Assembly: GCA_016165875.1 (NCBI GenBank) | Contig: JABBOT010000012.1 | Location: 11,597,934-11,661,933, forward strand | Length of the DNA stretch: 64,000 bases | DNA from: Acanthopleura granulata | Lineage: Eukaryota > Mollusca > Polyplacophora > Chitonida > Chitonidae | Direction of reading: 5' to 3' | Part shown: piece by piece, positions 28,201 to 39,509 of the stretch | How positions within the stretch are numbered: the first letter of the stretch is position 1 | Layout: each line of letters begins with the position of its first letter | Notes under the pieces: model-generated | Seen by the model: the letters and a program-made list of their open reading frames with translations, nothing else | Database searches by the model: none | What the model was told of the DNA's origin: nothing | Translations under genes and position numbers: made by a program

Positions 28201-31200
28201 GACCAATTACTAAATAAAGGTAAACGTAAAAGTGAGAGGATAAATGCACTCTTGAATGAAGCAGTGAGACTGCAAGTGAGTGTGCTGTGACGCAAAGAAT
28301 GGTTTAAAAGAAAGAATCAAACGTGTAGCCAAGCTCAGTAATTTTTCATACGCAAAACAGATTTCATATCGTTCCATCCACATTCCCTTTACATTGTCCA
28401 TTACAAAACTAGCAAGGCACTGATGGAAATCTGAAGATTATAGATGAAGTAGGTCAACAAAATATATAAAAAGCAGTGGATGTCCTATATAAATAAGCTA
28501 CAGTTATTAATATTCAGAATCTTTAATTAGGCAGTTTATCAGCAATACTGAGACAGCTGATCAAGGACACGATATATGGACTGGTAAGTTCGAATACCGA
28601 ATGACAGGGAACCAGATTCACTTGGCATGTCATGATGTTTTGGTAATTGTCATGACACGTCGTGAAGAGTCTAGCAGTATCAATATGTATTTGTATTATT
28701 GTGTTTCTGAGAAATACAGGAATATGCCTTACTGTCTTTGTAGAGTAGTATTGCTTGTCATGCAAAATGAGTATTCGGGCGGAAATGCGAAAAATGCATG
28801 GGGAGTAAGAATAGGCTGAATGTACAGAATTATCGAAATAATGTCTTCAGAGGTCATTGTCCTTTTTTTTTTCAACGCCTCAAGTCGGTATGATTATGAA
28901 TTTATCTTATCACAAACGACACATATAAAAGTCACACACAGGGCAGATGGTTTTGTCCCATGTAATTTAACAAGTCACGCTATGCTTGAAAAACATAGGC
29001 CTACTGACTACGCTGTCAAACAAGACACAACTTAATACGGAAACATATATGTAATGTGTGAAAAATCGAGTGCGATGGAAACGAAAATGTTTATTATGAT
29101 GGAAAAGTATGACTAACGAGGAATTATTCTGAATACTACATGGAAAACTTGTCAAAATCGTTGGATGTGTATAGAATCATTGTAAATAGCGACGTCTAGT
29201 GATTTTCTATCGAAAATTGCAAATCCGGTGTATGAGACGAAATAATGCGGTACTTTCCTTCTATGAGTAGTTAGTATATTTAAATAGTATAGTTTGACTG
29301 AAACTTTTATATTTATTTTCTTTATTTATTCGATTATTTACATGTATTTGATTGGAATTTAATATTTCCTAGAGTCATCTTTGGCAACTGACGAACTCTT
29401 CCGCAAATTTAACGTGCAGATACACATGTATATGCACGCCATATTGAAGGAATGCCAGTTGTCTCCAATGAACTTCATGTAAGGACAAGTAAACGCAATA
29501 TAAGAGCGCTGTCGACAGTTTAAAGTGCTCGAAATCTGGGCTCGGAATTTCCTTGATGTTTGATTAAAAGAAAACACAACACCAGACCGAATGCATATAT
29601 GTATCGATAAAGAATAACATTCACATTTAAAAAAAAAAACATCATTTTGTATTTTTGTGGTGTGGGATAACCGAGACATTGCAGTTCAAAGTAAGCAAAA
29701 ACACTCACGTAGGGAAAATCCAACGAACACTCCATTTTAATCAATCAAGTATGAGGTATTTCTACTACCCGAGAGGGCATATGTTTCCTTTGTGACGTCG
29801 CCAGTTGCTAATTCACCATATTGCCATGTAGAAGACGTGTTAAATCAGCTATCTTTTTTCTGAATACGAGACAACTGTGACATACTTCAATGCCATTTTC
29901 AACGAGAAGGTGGTTGTAGGATACTTCCTAGGTTATTCCCCAAGGTCTCAGGCAGTAGGGCACAATGTGTAGCCTTCGATTGTAATAATGAAAAGGAGTG
30001 TCTCGTCTCTAATAATGAAAAGCATAGGGTACGTATGACATGATATCGTGTTTCCGGTTCCTCTAAAATGACGTATACTATAACCCCGTAAGAATTCCAG
30101 ATTAGAAGGTGAGATTTATACAGTTACCAAGCACGTCTTAAGAAAAATGCTTACACCCTTTCAAATCTGTAAGGGCCCCTCTTCTGAAGTAAGTTGGTTA
30201 TATTTTTTGTTGTCTTTCCTTTTATGTACAAGTTATGTCATTATTTCTACTATCAGCACCGTATTATCAGTCACTGATGGGAGATATTTTGATTCTATTT
30301 TCTAGAGTATCCACTGACGGTGGGTTCGACAAAAACGGAGTCACAATTGAGGTAAGTTTTGCTGAATGTCTAAACGTTTTTTCTTGTTATCAAGCCATGA
30401 GTGGACTAATGATACGATATGATATATTACACGTTATTATGCGTTACCTCTGCGCTTCTTGACTCGATAACACTTTATGGATACATGGAGTTTAACTGGG
30501 AGACAAATTACACCGATAACAACGCTTTGTTGCAGGTCATACAAAACAAGCACCTGTTTCCCTTCGGAACAGCGGTCGTGGCAAGCATTGTGAACAACAA
30601 CAACGGCGGATCAGACCAAAAATACCGCCAGTTTATCTACGACCATTTCAACTGGGCGGTTACGGAGAATGCTATGAAGTGGGATCAGATGGAGAGAACG
30701 CAGGTATATTGAGGGGGAATTATTATGCATTATCAAAGCATTATTTTTTTTCTTCAAAATTTACAAACCTAAATTTTGCCTCTTCCAAATAAACACTAAG
30801 ATATACATAATAGGCAGTTTATGGTGTCTATAGATATAAGGAAATAGTGCCAGTGGAGGTTTGGTCGGCTTAGTCTGGGAAGGGGCATTGTTGGCAGTGA
30901 TACATGCGGGTTGAAGAGCCGTGTATAAAGTGTGCGCAAGTCTATTGGGTGAAGTCCAAAAAAGTATATACGTATACATGTATTATTGTGAGAGTTTCAA
31001 AGTGGAAAGTCTATCATTAAGTATTTAATCTTTATAAATACAACTAAATTGAGCTTCTTTCTGAAGAATTTAACATGCGTGTTATCATCGGAGATTGTTT
31101 TGTTTCTTCGTGAGATTTTCAAAGTAGAATGCTTATCATTTAATCTCTCTGAAAAACCTATCGTCTGAGATTGTTGTGGCGAGCTATCTCATTTGCTATA

Positions 31201-34200
31201 GCCTGGCTAATTTTGAACTTTTTGATATGCCATTGCATTTGCAGGGTCATCCAAATTATGACACGTCCCTGAACGCTGTGAAGAAACTCAGAAGCCACGG
31301 GTAGGTACTCATTTTAATATAAAATGTTTGGGTTTGGAACACCAAATTTAAAGATTAAAACTTTTTGGTTATACATGTAATAAAGAAATACAAAGACCTT
31401 ATGTTTTTATTTAAAAAATGCACCACGTGATCAAGAACTGGAGAATATCATCAACGTCAACAACAACAAGGCAACATCTTTTCGATTCTAGATTGTAGCC
31501 GCCTTTTCCAATCGAGATCTGAGGTTCATCTGTAGTGTCATTCACAAGTGTTAAGGCCATAGTAAGTCGCTAAAAGTTTGGAGCCCACTCATTTTGGGAG
31601 TTGTCTGAAAGAGAAAAATGAAAAAATCCAGTCACCAATGAACTACGCGGCTAGTTGCATTATCTACCACAAACATGATATATATTAACTTTGATGTGAA
31701 AAAGTCTCATTGAAAGCAATTACATACCATGTAGGTGTAAAATCGCCAACCACCCCACAGACACTTTCTCAAAAATTAACAATTAAAATGTCTTTAATAA
31801 TTAATATGGTGCGAGGAAACCGTTCAGGGCCGGGGGAAAACCCACGAACCATCTGCATCTCCACGTACGGCCGGAGAGGAAGCCAACATTAGGTGGACTT
31901 GAACTCAAAGCGATCGCATTGGTGCGAGGCTTCTGGGTCATTACTCTGCTGTAGCGCGCTAATCAACTCAGCCACGGAGGCCCCCGACCTTGTGGAAATC
32001 ACTCCGCACTCTCTTTCCATATGTTCACATCTTGTTCACATAAATTCTACTATGCCTTTCTTTGATTCTTATTATTGATCTTTCAATTTGTAGATGAGTC
32101 CATAAATGTGTCAGAGTAGTTTTGCATAAATTTAGTGACAGGAATATTAGGCCCGATGCCTTTGCTTAAGTGGACTGAGAAAAAATCCATGTGAAAAGCA
32201 GATCGAGTACATAGAATTTGACAGATGAACATAACTGGTGACAGACATGCGCTTTATAAAGTCATAAGGCAACTTTGAAAGGTAAGTTGTGTTGAAAACT
32301 TTTCATAATTATACTGTGCATCATTTATCCGCATAACGCTCATATTTAAATACAGGGAAAAACACAAAACAATTCAGATATGGAAGAAAATGGCCATGGC
32401 TGTATTCTGATAAGATCAAAACATTTTTGTAATGGCATTGGGCTTTCATGGGTGAGACAAAAAACCTATTGCTTGCTGTCGAAAAAAATGCCCTGACGCG
32501 CCAGACCTACTGGATTCCCCAGGGTTAAACCTCGACGGACTCTCCATTTCAATTCCCTGCCTCGGGTGGCGCGGACAATTCAAATTATTACCAAAAGGCC
32601 AAACTGATCCTTATAAGTTAGATTATATGACCGACCGTCCTCTGGGTTTTTACACAGACAGACAATCAATGCACACACTCCAACAGAGCTGCCCCTAGGG
32701 TTATTACTCTGGCAGACCCCAAATGCTGACGGGTTTTTTTCGCAGACTAGCATACCATACCGTCATCACCTATTACCCATGAAAACTACCCCCAAACGGT
32801 AGGCCCAAAGCCAATCTCCGCCAAGGAGGATACACACCCGAAAGTTTGTTATAGTATATGCCCTCCATAACACCCTCCAAGATATTCAGGAAATAGTCCC
32901 TACCTATCTCTGACAGGTGAACGCCGTCACCGCGGTGCAATGTAGGAAGAGAATGGCGAATGTCCGGGTGCCTGATTAAGAGGCCGTCTTTCTTCCGGAG
33001 GAACAGACCCACTCCTCTGTTCACGCGCTTCTTCGCCTGCTCCATCTTCTTGATGTGGATGGTCCCTCTCCATTTGATGCGAGGGATCATGCTGGAGAAG
33101 CAGGGGGTAGCACCAGACCGCAGCAAAGCCCGCACTAGCTTTAAGGATGATCACTAGCCCGATCACCTTGTCCATCAGGGGACGCAGCCTCTCGCGAACG
33201 ACGTCGCTAGATCCGAGATGTAAGATCAGAAAGGCCCAACCTTGTTTTAACAATGGACAGCAGCTGACCCCATCTCATCCCGCGGTTTCCCATTCACGTT
33301 ATGTCTATGGGTAGCCGTGGTGACAAGCCCAAGTTCTTGCCACCGGGTTTTGAAATCAAAGAAAAAGTCATCTACATAATGTAATACTGCGTCTAGACCG
33401 CTGTGCCCGTTTCACACACCATTCCACAAAGGTACCGAACGATTCAAAACTCGAGCACGATATTTTACAACCCATGCATAGACATTTGTCGAAGCGGTAT
33501 TCCCACGAAATTTAAAACCTAACTGATAGAAGTCTCTCGAATAAACTGGGAGCGGTCTGAATGCAGACTGCCTATCAGCTTTTGCTAATAAGGCGTTTGT
33601 ATCAACTCAATAGCGTCATCAAGTTTAGAATATGACACAGAGCAAACAGATGGATCTATAAAATCATTCAGAGAGGTTCCCATTGGGTAAGAAAGGTGGT
33701 GAATTAGCGTAAACTCTCCTGGTTGATTTCTTTGGGACTAACCCGAGGGGTGATATGCGGAGCATTGATATAGGCCTAAATGAGAAAGGGCCTGCAACGC
33801 GCCCAAGGCTAATCTCTTTCCTGATTTTGGGTTCAGCCATTTCCTCGGCCTCCCACACAGTTAATAAAGTTTTACACCCTGTTGGAAAATAAGGACCGGT
33901 GTATTGCAATGAAAAACCTTTCTTGAACCCTAAATCTTAAAGCACTGTATCCTTATCTTTCTGTCTAGGGTAGCTCACTAAATATTCACACAATTTCGAA
34001 TAACAGATAGGCAAAGGGGCAGAGCTCTACGTGAATGACTGCCCACGAAGATTCAGGCTTCTGTGCCATTCTCAACCTAAACTGATCATCATAACTCCAC
34101 CAGGCAAAGCCATTCGTCCGAGCAGCAAGCGACCGCACTATACTCATGTATTTTAACAGATGACGTGCTTTCTGAGGATGACGCTCCCGGTATACGCTTG

Positions 34201-37200
34201 AAAATATCAAGAAAGCATTTGTCCACATTTCAGTTGAATCTAATCGCCTTACCTGGGCTTTAGGGCTTCAAAGTACTGCCTCCTCTGGTTGCTCACATAA
34301 AGATAGGGAACAAGTTTGTTCATTCAGGTTATGGGCGGTCTGTAATAGGAGTGGCAAATCCATGTACTCCCCAACCCAGATCTTTCTCTTTAATTGGATC
34401 GGTACGTGCACATCTAAAGCGTTACAAGAACTAACCAGCGGGCTAGGCTGATATGCAAGCGCAGGACTAAAACCCGTGGCTTCAGACTGAAACGGCCCGG
34501 GCCCTGTATTACCTAAGTTACCCGCCGCAAACCCAGTCGGGCTGTTCTAGCCGCTCTGCAGGCGGATCGCACCACTGCGGCACTAGGTTCGGCAGTGCAG
34601 CGGGGACCCCGTTTGAGTCAACCTGAAACCCCAACTGGTTGCTTGGCTCAACAGAATTGTCAGAGAACAAATTCTGATTAGTATTGAGGTACTGAGCATT
34701 ACTGAAAGGAAGGCCAAGCGAAACACCTGCTGATGAAGCTGCTGATGGTAAATTTGTCGACGATGCGGCAGGGTCCATTGCCATGGCTGTGTTCTGCTGC
34801 CCCCGGGTGACTGGCGCCGTGGCCGTGGCCATCGGTGGCTGAAATGAACTGGTCGCAGTGTCACTGTTACCAGTGTCAGCAACATCCTCAGTTTGAGCAG
34901 CAGTAGTAGGGGTACATCCAGGAGGTTGCTTCCATGTTCGTTTCACGCCTTTCCCTTTCTTTCTTCGAGCGGGTAGAACCGCGACTGAGAACTCAGAGAA
35001 ATAATTAATCTCTCTGGCTTGTTTCCTTGAACTTGAAGATTTCCTCGGCAGTTGAGCTCGCGGCATGACTGACCCAGAGTTAGAGTTCCCACTACACTGA
35101 ATATCTCTAATAGCAACCAGAAAACAAAGCCATGATTGGCTGCGTTAATCTCTGAGCCTTTCCAAAGATTAGCTATATAAGGCATTAAAACAAGTTAGAC
35201 AATTCAGATACAGGAATGAATTATCTTCCCTTAGGATTATCTCTCCTTAGCTTAAAGCTCGTACGCTATATAATGCTAGTTAAACCGTATACTGTATTTA
35301 ACTAGATTTATCAGTAACAATAGAGAAATCCAGACTTTTGTAAATATGTACATGAGAGTTTTGTAGTCCAGGGTTCGGTGAAATTTGAAGTCAAATGTTG
35401 TCTGCTAACAGGTGATGCTAAAACCAGGAGTAACTTCGCATTCTGAATTTTTACACTCTAAGAATCTGTTAATGTGACAAAGTCTAATCCATTTTGTATT
35501 GTTATTGTCATGAAATCTGTCGTTTTCATTGTGAGTGACTAGCAATAGTTTATTTTATTTATAAGATACGCCTGTTCAGTTTTAGATCGGGTTGTCATTT
35601 CACATTTGCCCTAAACAAGTAGTGCACCACCCTAGTTAAAATGACTTATAAAAGCCTGATTTTTTAATCGTTAACTGTTGAGAGGATAAGTCAACTAGCA
35701 GTGTAGTTAAATGGGGGCTGGGTTCTTTTATTTTTCTGTTTCTAAAGGTTCTCAAAATGGGTGGGTTTCAAAATTTGAGCACTTTACTATGGCCTTAAAC
35801 GCTTAAGCCACGGGCGTATTAATATCATAGTTTCTTTTGGGTTATCTGTATTATTATGGTGTACTTTTTTGTCAGACTCAAAGTGCGAGCTCACAATCTG
35901 ATCTGGGCGGATGAGCGATGGGTTCCCGCCTGGCTCAAATCCAAATCAGCTGGTGAAGTGAAGTCGTTGGTGGACAAACACGTTAAGGAAACGGTTACCA
36001 AATTTAAGGGACTGTAAGTGATTTCTTTGTTGAAATAGTAGTTTTTTGCTTGTACACAATTTGCCAACTGTTGAGCATGAAAATGACCACTTAAATATTT
36101 AAATTTTGATGCATGGCTGATACATATTTGACGGTCATTTTTCTTCTATAAAAGTATATACCTGCGGATTTATTCTCAATGTAAATATGAACATCCTTTC
36201 TTTAACATCCAAATTGTTTAATAATAAAATTGGTATCATACAAAAAAGGTGAAAGAAAAATCGATGGTATTTCCTCTCAGTGTCGAGCATTGGGACGTTA
36301 ACAACGAAATGCTTCACAACAATTGGTACATCCGGAAGACTGGAGACCACGACTTCACCAAGAAAGTGTTCCGAGAAGTCCATAAATACGATCCGCATGT
36401 GAAACTCTTCCTGAATGACTTCGGTGTGGTGGCCGGATCAGACGCTACAAATGTGAGTTCATATTTCTTACTTCGGATGCGTAGTGCGTGGGAAGACCAC
36501 CTGCGGGTGGTTGTGGGTTTTTATTCGGGCTCTACCCGGTTTCCTCCCATCATGATGGTGGCCGCCGTCGTATAAGTGAAATATTCCTGAGTAGGACGTA
36601 GAAAACCAATCCAAAAAAAAATGAATAAATACCTTGGATGCACACAGCCTCTTAGATGCAATGTTGCAGTTCTGATGGTGCAAAAAGATAAGTGTATTTT
36701 TATTGACAGTTTGATCTTATGTCTTTAATGTGGGCATATTAGTGGTCAAAATGTAACTTGGGTAACCGAAGCTTTATTATAAGTACAACAAAGAATCATG
36801 AAATTAATAATGGCCGAAATGTATCTTTGGTAACTGTAAATACTGTAAATACTAGTGGCACAAAATGATGGAATTAAGAATGGCCAAAACTTTCGTAACC
36901 AAAACTATACCGTAATCACTACACTGAATCATGTAATTAATAATGGCAGAAATGTATCTTCCAAACGAAAACTATATTGTAAGGAACACACTGAACCAAG
37001 GAAGTAATAATGACAGAAACGTAACCAAAACTTTATTGTATATGCACTTAAATGGATCATGGAATTGTTAATGACAGAAATGTAAGTATGTTAGCCAAAA
37101 CTTTAATGCAAGAACTCGGTTAATAATGGAACAGATGCAGGCATAACGCTTGATGGCTGTCTTCTTCCAAACTGTGCTCTATTACGCTTCACTATTGTTG

Positions 37201-39449
37201 AGTACGTTGTAAAATACCAATAAATAAATTATTACACTTTATCAATAAGTATTACCCTTCCAGCCAAGTACAAAGTTTGGGGAGCGTAATCTGTACCTCT
37301 GCACCCACATCATCTTAAATTTCTGACAGAATCGTATCCAATGGTATCAACCGTCAGTATATTTCAGATAGTTTCATGATCAAATCACCAAGTTATGTTT
37401 TCGAAGTCAAGAAACGTATTCGTACTCATAACACACAGGCATACGTGGCCCAGGGAAAAGACTACAAGGCATCTGGTACTTATGTAGCTGGGATGGGAGC
37501 TCAATGTCACTTCTGGAGCGTTCCGGACCCGATTATCGTAAAGGTAAGCTCATACACTGTCTGCACGAAATCTGCCTGTTTAGTTTTGTATCAAATACGT
37601 TGTTATACAGTAGAAGGTGGAGGTTGGGCTACATCTGAGGTCCATTTTATTCTACCAAGCTTAGCTTTCAAAAATACGGATCTATACTCTTCCATTCACT
37701 ATATTGGGATTATTCTGAATTTTGGGAAGAGCAGTCGAGCTCAGTCTGGTAATTTGCAAAGTTACTATATGCTCTCCGTTTTTGTTAAATACGACGTTAC
37801 GATCTTGATTCCCTCATAATGAGGTGATATGAATTCAGAATTACTTTAACGTCACGGGAAACCTGTTTTGTTGAGCATAGCGTTAACACTTTGACAACGC
37901 AACAAGAATGTTGCAAAGCCTTTAATGTGGAAGGTGAGCTGGGAAAATGGCCGACCGAACTCAGAGGTAAGGATGGGCAAGAGAGGTTTACGCCTAGGCT
38001 ATACAGTGCATATATTTATTGGAAACTGGTTTCTCGAATTTGACATCTTACAACCGAGATGGGTAGCCCGCTAGTGCAGCATAGTCTTACCGATGCGATC
38101 GCTGGGAGTTGAACCCATCTCATGCTGGCTTCCTCTCCGGTCGTAGGTGGCAAGGTTCGCCAATAATTTGCCAATGGCCGTGGGCTTCCCCCAGGCTCTG
38201 TCGGGTATCCTCGCACCATAATGCTGGCTACAGTCGTACAATATATATAATATAACACCAGTCAAGTAAATAAATAATTAATTTTTCCGTATTCTTCTCT
38301 CTTAATGTGTTATTAACAAGTCAATGATTTTAATCATTCCTGTACGTTTACTTCCAGCAACGTTTGGATATCCTGTCGGAGGCGGGCCTCCCCATCTGGG
38401 TGACCGAATTGGACATCAAGGAGCCTGACGAACACAAGAGAGCAGACGCCTATGAGAACGTGCTGCGCATGTTGTTCTCACACCCCAATGTGCATGGCAT
38501 CATGCTCTGGGGCTTCTGGAGTCAGCATCACTGGGCGGGCGACGCCGCTTCTCTGGTGTCCGGGTCGGAGTTCAGGGTAGGCTATTCTGGGTAACGGTAG
38601 GAATCAAATGTGGGGAAGGATCCTGTAAAGTATGTGTGCTGCATGGATCATGTGTGAATATAGGCTACGTGGGTCGTGCGGTGAATGTGTGGTGCATGGA
38701 TCGTGTGATGTATTTCTGCTGGATCCAGTGCTGAATGTGTACTGCATGGATTATTATTTTGAATGTGTGCTGCATAGATCATGTGATGAATGTGTAATAC
38801 ATGAATCCAGTGATGGATGCTTTCTTCATGGACCGTGTCATGAATGTGTGCTGCATAGATTGTGTGATGGATGTGTTATGTCGGGATCATTTTCTGAATG
38901 CTTACTGCGATGCTCGCGTGATGGATGCGCACTGTATGTATCCCGTGATTAATGCGTACAATATGGACCGTGTTATGATTGCGTGCTACGTGACTCGTGT
39001 GATGAACACGTCGTTCCTGGGTCATTTGAATATGTTCTGCAATTATCTTGTGATGAATGTGTGCTGCATGAATCGTGTGATGAATGTGTGCTACATGGAT
39101 CGTATAATAAAAGCGTGGCATGATCTATAGCAAACATTGTGGAATGTGATGTAGGATATGCTGTGTATTGCATATACTATCCTACATGAGCACAGTACAG
39201 CCATGCAATACACGACTACCCCTTCTTCAGATAAACGCCGCTGGACAGAGGTTCTTGAAGCTCATGAGCCAGGACTGGAAGACGTACAACAACCATCAAC
39301 TCATCCGCGGAAGTACCTACTCCGTCCGGGCTTTCGCCGGAGATTACGTTGTCTACGTTAAGCGGCACGGTCAACTAATACAAACCGCGCACTTCAGTGT
39401 AGGCAATTCGGACTACAACTTTAACTTGCACTTATCAACACACGGCTAA
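25245..39449 (+). CDS. Secreted GH10 endo-1,4-beta-xylanase-like enzyme, copy A
   Basis: Twelve exons: 25245-25414, 25812-25954, 26808-26900, 27775-27934, 30306-30351, 30536-30703, 31245-31300, 35876-36013, 36281-36452, 37439-37543, 38358-38576, 39231-39449. They total 1689 nt in one open frame, 562 residues. Residues 1-17 are a signal peptide (MFPSGFCLALVVVTVTG). Residues 18 to about 180 form a carbohydrate-binding region of the CBM4/9/22 type (NPGMDSMSGW start, W..LSG mid-part). The GH10 barrel follows: FPFGTAV, FNWAVTENAMKWDQ, RAHNLIW, WDVNNEMLH with acid/base Glu334, GMGAQCHF, and WVTELDI with nucleophile Glu434, then WGFWSQHHW. It should hydrolyse xylan-type beta-1,4 links outside the cell, plausibly in the gut. 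WDVNNEMLH is the form common in plant and animal GH10. The C-terminal 70 residues after the barrel are a small beta-rich tail. Intron 7 (4.6 kb) carries a large insertion; the coding sequence is intact. Confidence 0.93.
25500..25740. repeat. Degenerate short repeats in GH10-A intron 1
   Basis: Irregular variants of 'taatactggacgaaggg' and 'ttactgggcaaaagg' recur about every 25-40 bases. The same kind of array fills GH10-B intron 1 at about 41930-42210, but the individual units do not align one to one. Confidence 0.6.
27935..30305. other. GH10-A intron 4
   Basis: A 2.4-kb intron; the matching intron of GH10-B is 1.5 kb. Stretches such as cagcaatactgagacag and gcagatggttttgtccca occur in both. 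No gene or recognisable element was seen in the extra part. Confidence 0.6.
31800..31990 (-). repeat. SINE with tRNA-like head, inside the TTAA element
   Basis: Read on the minus strand it begins gggggcctccgtggctgag ttgattagcgcgctac and contains a gagttcaagtcc B-box-like motif. It then has cttcctctccggccgtacgt and ends ggtttcctcgcaccat. The tail part is missing. Confidence 0.8.
32773..33300 (-). pseudogene. SGNH-hydrolase-like domain of the retroelement, frameshifted
   Basis: One frame (complement 33253-32927) carries LLKQGWAFLILHLGSSDVV, resembling the block with the conserved Asn/Asp of SGNH hydrolases (HLGSND in typical members; here Ser replaces Asn). The other frame (complement 33135-32773) carries IPRIKWRGTIH and later RHPDIRHS and GDGVHLSEIG, the block with the catalytic His. 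The switch lies around 33130. Not functional as it stands. Confidence 0.7.
33360..33909 (-). pseudogene. Reverse transcriptase fragment of the retroelement
   Basis: It holds the start of the RT domain (SPLGLVPKK), the AD..SAFR block (LLAKADRQSAFRPLPVY) and the YVDDFF catalytic block. Stop codons and at least one frame change separate them. The spacing between SAFR and YVDD is shorter than in intact elements, so internal sequence has been lost. Confidence 0.75.
34518..35066 (-). pseudogene. Gag-like frame of the retroelement
   Basis: An open frame of 182 residues rich in Ala, Ser, Thr, Pro and Gln, with a basic start (RKSSSSRKQAR, ARRKKGKGVKR). It lies upstream of the RT pieces in the same orientation, where Ngaro/DIRS elements keep their first ORF. 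Assigned by position and composition only. Confidence 0.45.
36490..36635 (+). repeat. SINE private to GH10-A intron 9
   Basis: It has ggtttcctcccatcatgatg, gccgccgtcgtataagtgaa, atattcctgagtaggacgta and a tail ending aatgaataaat. It starts within 40 bases of the exon 9 donor. GH10-B has no counterpart at this site (47290-47340). Confidence 0.85.
36740..37130. repeat. Minisatellite of roughly 60-bp units in GH10-A intron 9
   Basis: Units run approximately: taaccaaaactttattgtaa, gtactacactgaatcatgga, attaataatggccgaaatgta. About six degenerate copies are present. The same array lies in GH10-B intron 9. Confidence 0.75.
37660..37960. repeat. Unclassified dispersed repeat, copy 2 (GH10-A intron 10)
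   Basis: Shares ordered blocks with 15140-15610 in the ARL-B intron: agctttcaaaaatacggatc, gaggtgatatgaattcagaa, tttaatgtggaaggtgagct. An internal part is deleted relative to the ARL-B copy. Confidence 0.6.
38040..38280 (+). repeat. Full-length SINE private to GH10-A intron 10
   Basis: A tRNA-like head with gatgcgatcgctgggagttg and gttgaacccatctcatgctg, the middle cttcctctccggtcgtagg, a body through ctcgcaccataatgctgg, and a tail aagtaaataaataatt. Not present at the matching place in GH10-B. Confidence 0.8.
38590..39125. repeat. 27-bp minisatellite in GH10-A intron 11
   Basis: Degenerate repeats of a unit close to gatgaatgtgtgctgcatgg plus atcgtgt. Because 27 is a multiple of three, several frames stay open and give Cys- or His-rich nine-residue periodic peptides. 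These are not genes. GH10-B intron 11 has the same array. Confidence 0.9.
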
Positions 39450-39509
39450 CTGTTTTTGCTTCAAGGCAAGAAGGCCCCGGCCTTGCGGGTTTGTCTGATG
39501 TGTTATACT

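Larger units (their letters stand above)
32500..35190 (-). mobile_element. Broken DIRS/Ngaro-like tyrosine-recombinase-type retrotransposon
   Basis: Read on the minus strand, the order is: a low-complexity gag-like frame (35066-34518); a second gag-like segment with WWSYDDQFRLR (34228-33986); reverse transcriptase pieces with GRVAGPFSFRP and SPLGLVPKK (33909-33664), LLAKADRQSAFR (about 33600-33560) and the catalytic YVDDF (33378-33364); then an SGNH-hydrolase-like domain with LHLGSSD and DGVHLSEIG (33300-32800) in two frames. Stops and frameshifts occur throughout. The rest of RT, RNase H and the tyrosine recombinase are missing between YVDDF and the hydrolase, less than 100 bases apart. The combination of this RT type with an SGNH hydrolase is known from Ngaro elements; the family name is inference. 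Confidence 0.75.
31551..35798. mobile_element. TTAA-flanked insertion with imperfect terminal inverted repeats
   Basis: Left border: TTAA (31551-31554), then GGCCATAGTAA continuing tcgctaaaagtttggagccc. Right border: ttactatGGCC (to 35794), then TTAA (35795-35798). The reverse complement of the right end, ggccatagtaaagtgctcaa attttgaaacccacccattttg, matches the left end at roughly 36 of 46 positions. GH10-B intron 7 has a single TTAA (46613-46616) in the same context (gtattaagcgcttaagcc), the empty site. The insert between the TTAA copies is 4,240 bp (31555-35794). TTAA duplication is the hallmark of piggyBac-type transposition, although GGCC ends are not the classic CCC ends. No transposase frame was recognised, so it is probably non-autonomous. 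It contains a SINE fragment and a broken retrotransposon. Confidence 0.85.

Noticed and set aside
30419..30535. Upstream in-frame extension of GH10-A exon 6 (…YGYMEFNWETNYTDNNALLQ)
   Set aside because: The ttgcag acceptor directly before GTC ATA CAA gives the correct phase and the standard GH10 sequence leading to FPFGTAV. The extension is intron that happens to be open in both copies.
36249..36280. Start of GH10-A exon 9 at the GTG-initiated open frame (VKEKSMVFPLS)
   Set aside because: The conserved acceptor ttcctctcag joins GL to VEHWDVNNE in phase and matches the family. The upstream residues are not conserved in GH10-B.
38632..39173. Cys/Met-rich periodic frames, and a possible CRISPR-like array
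   Set aside because: These are continuous degenerate 27-bp repeats without unique spacers, in a eukaryotic intron, homologous to the array in GH10-B.
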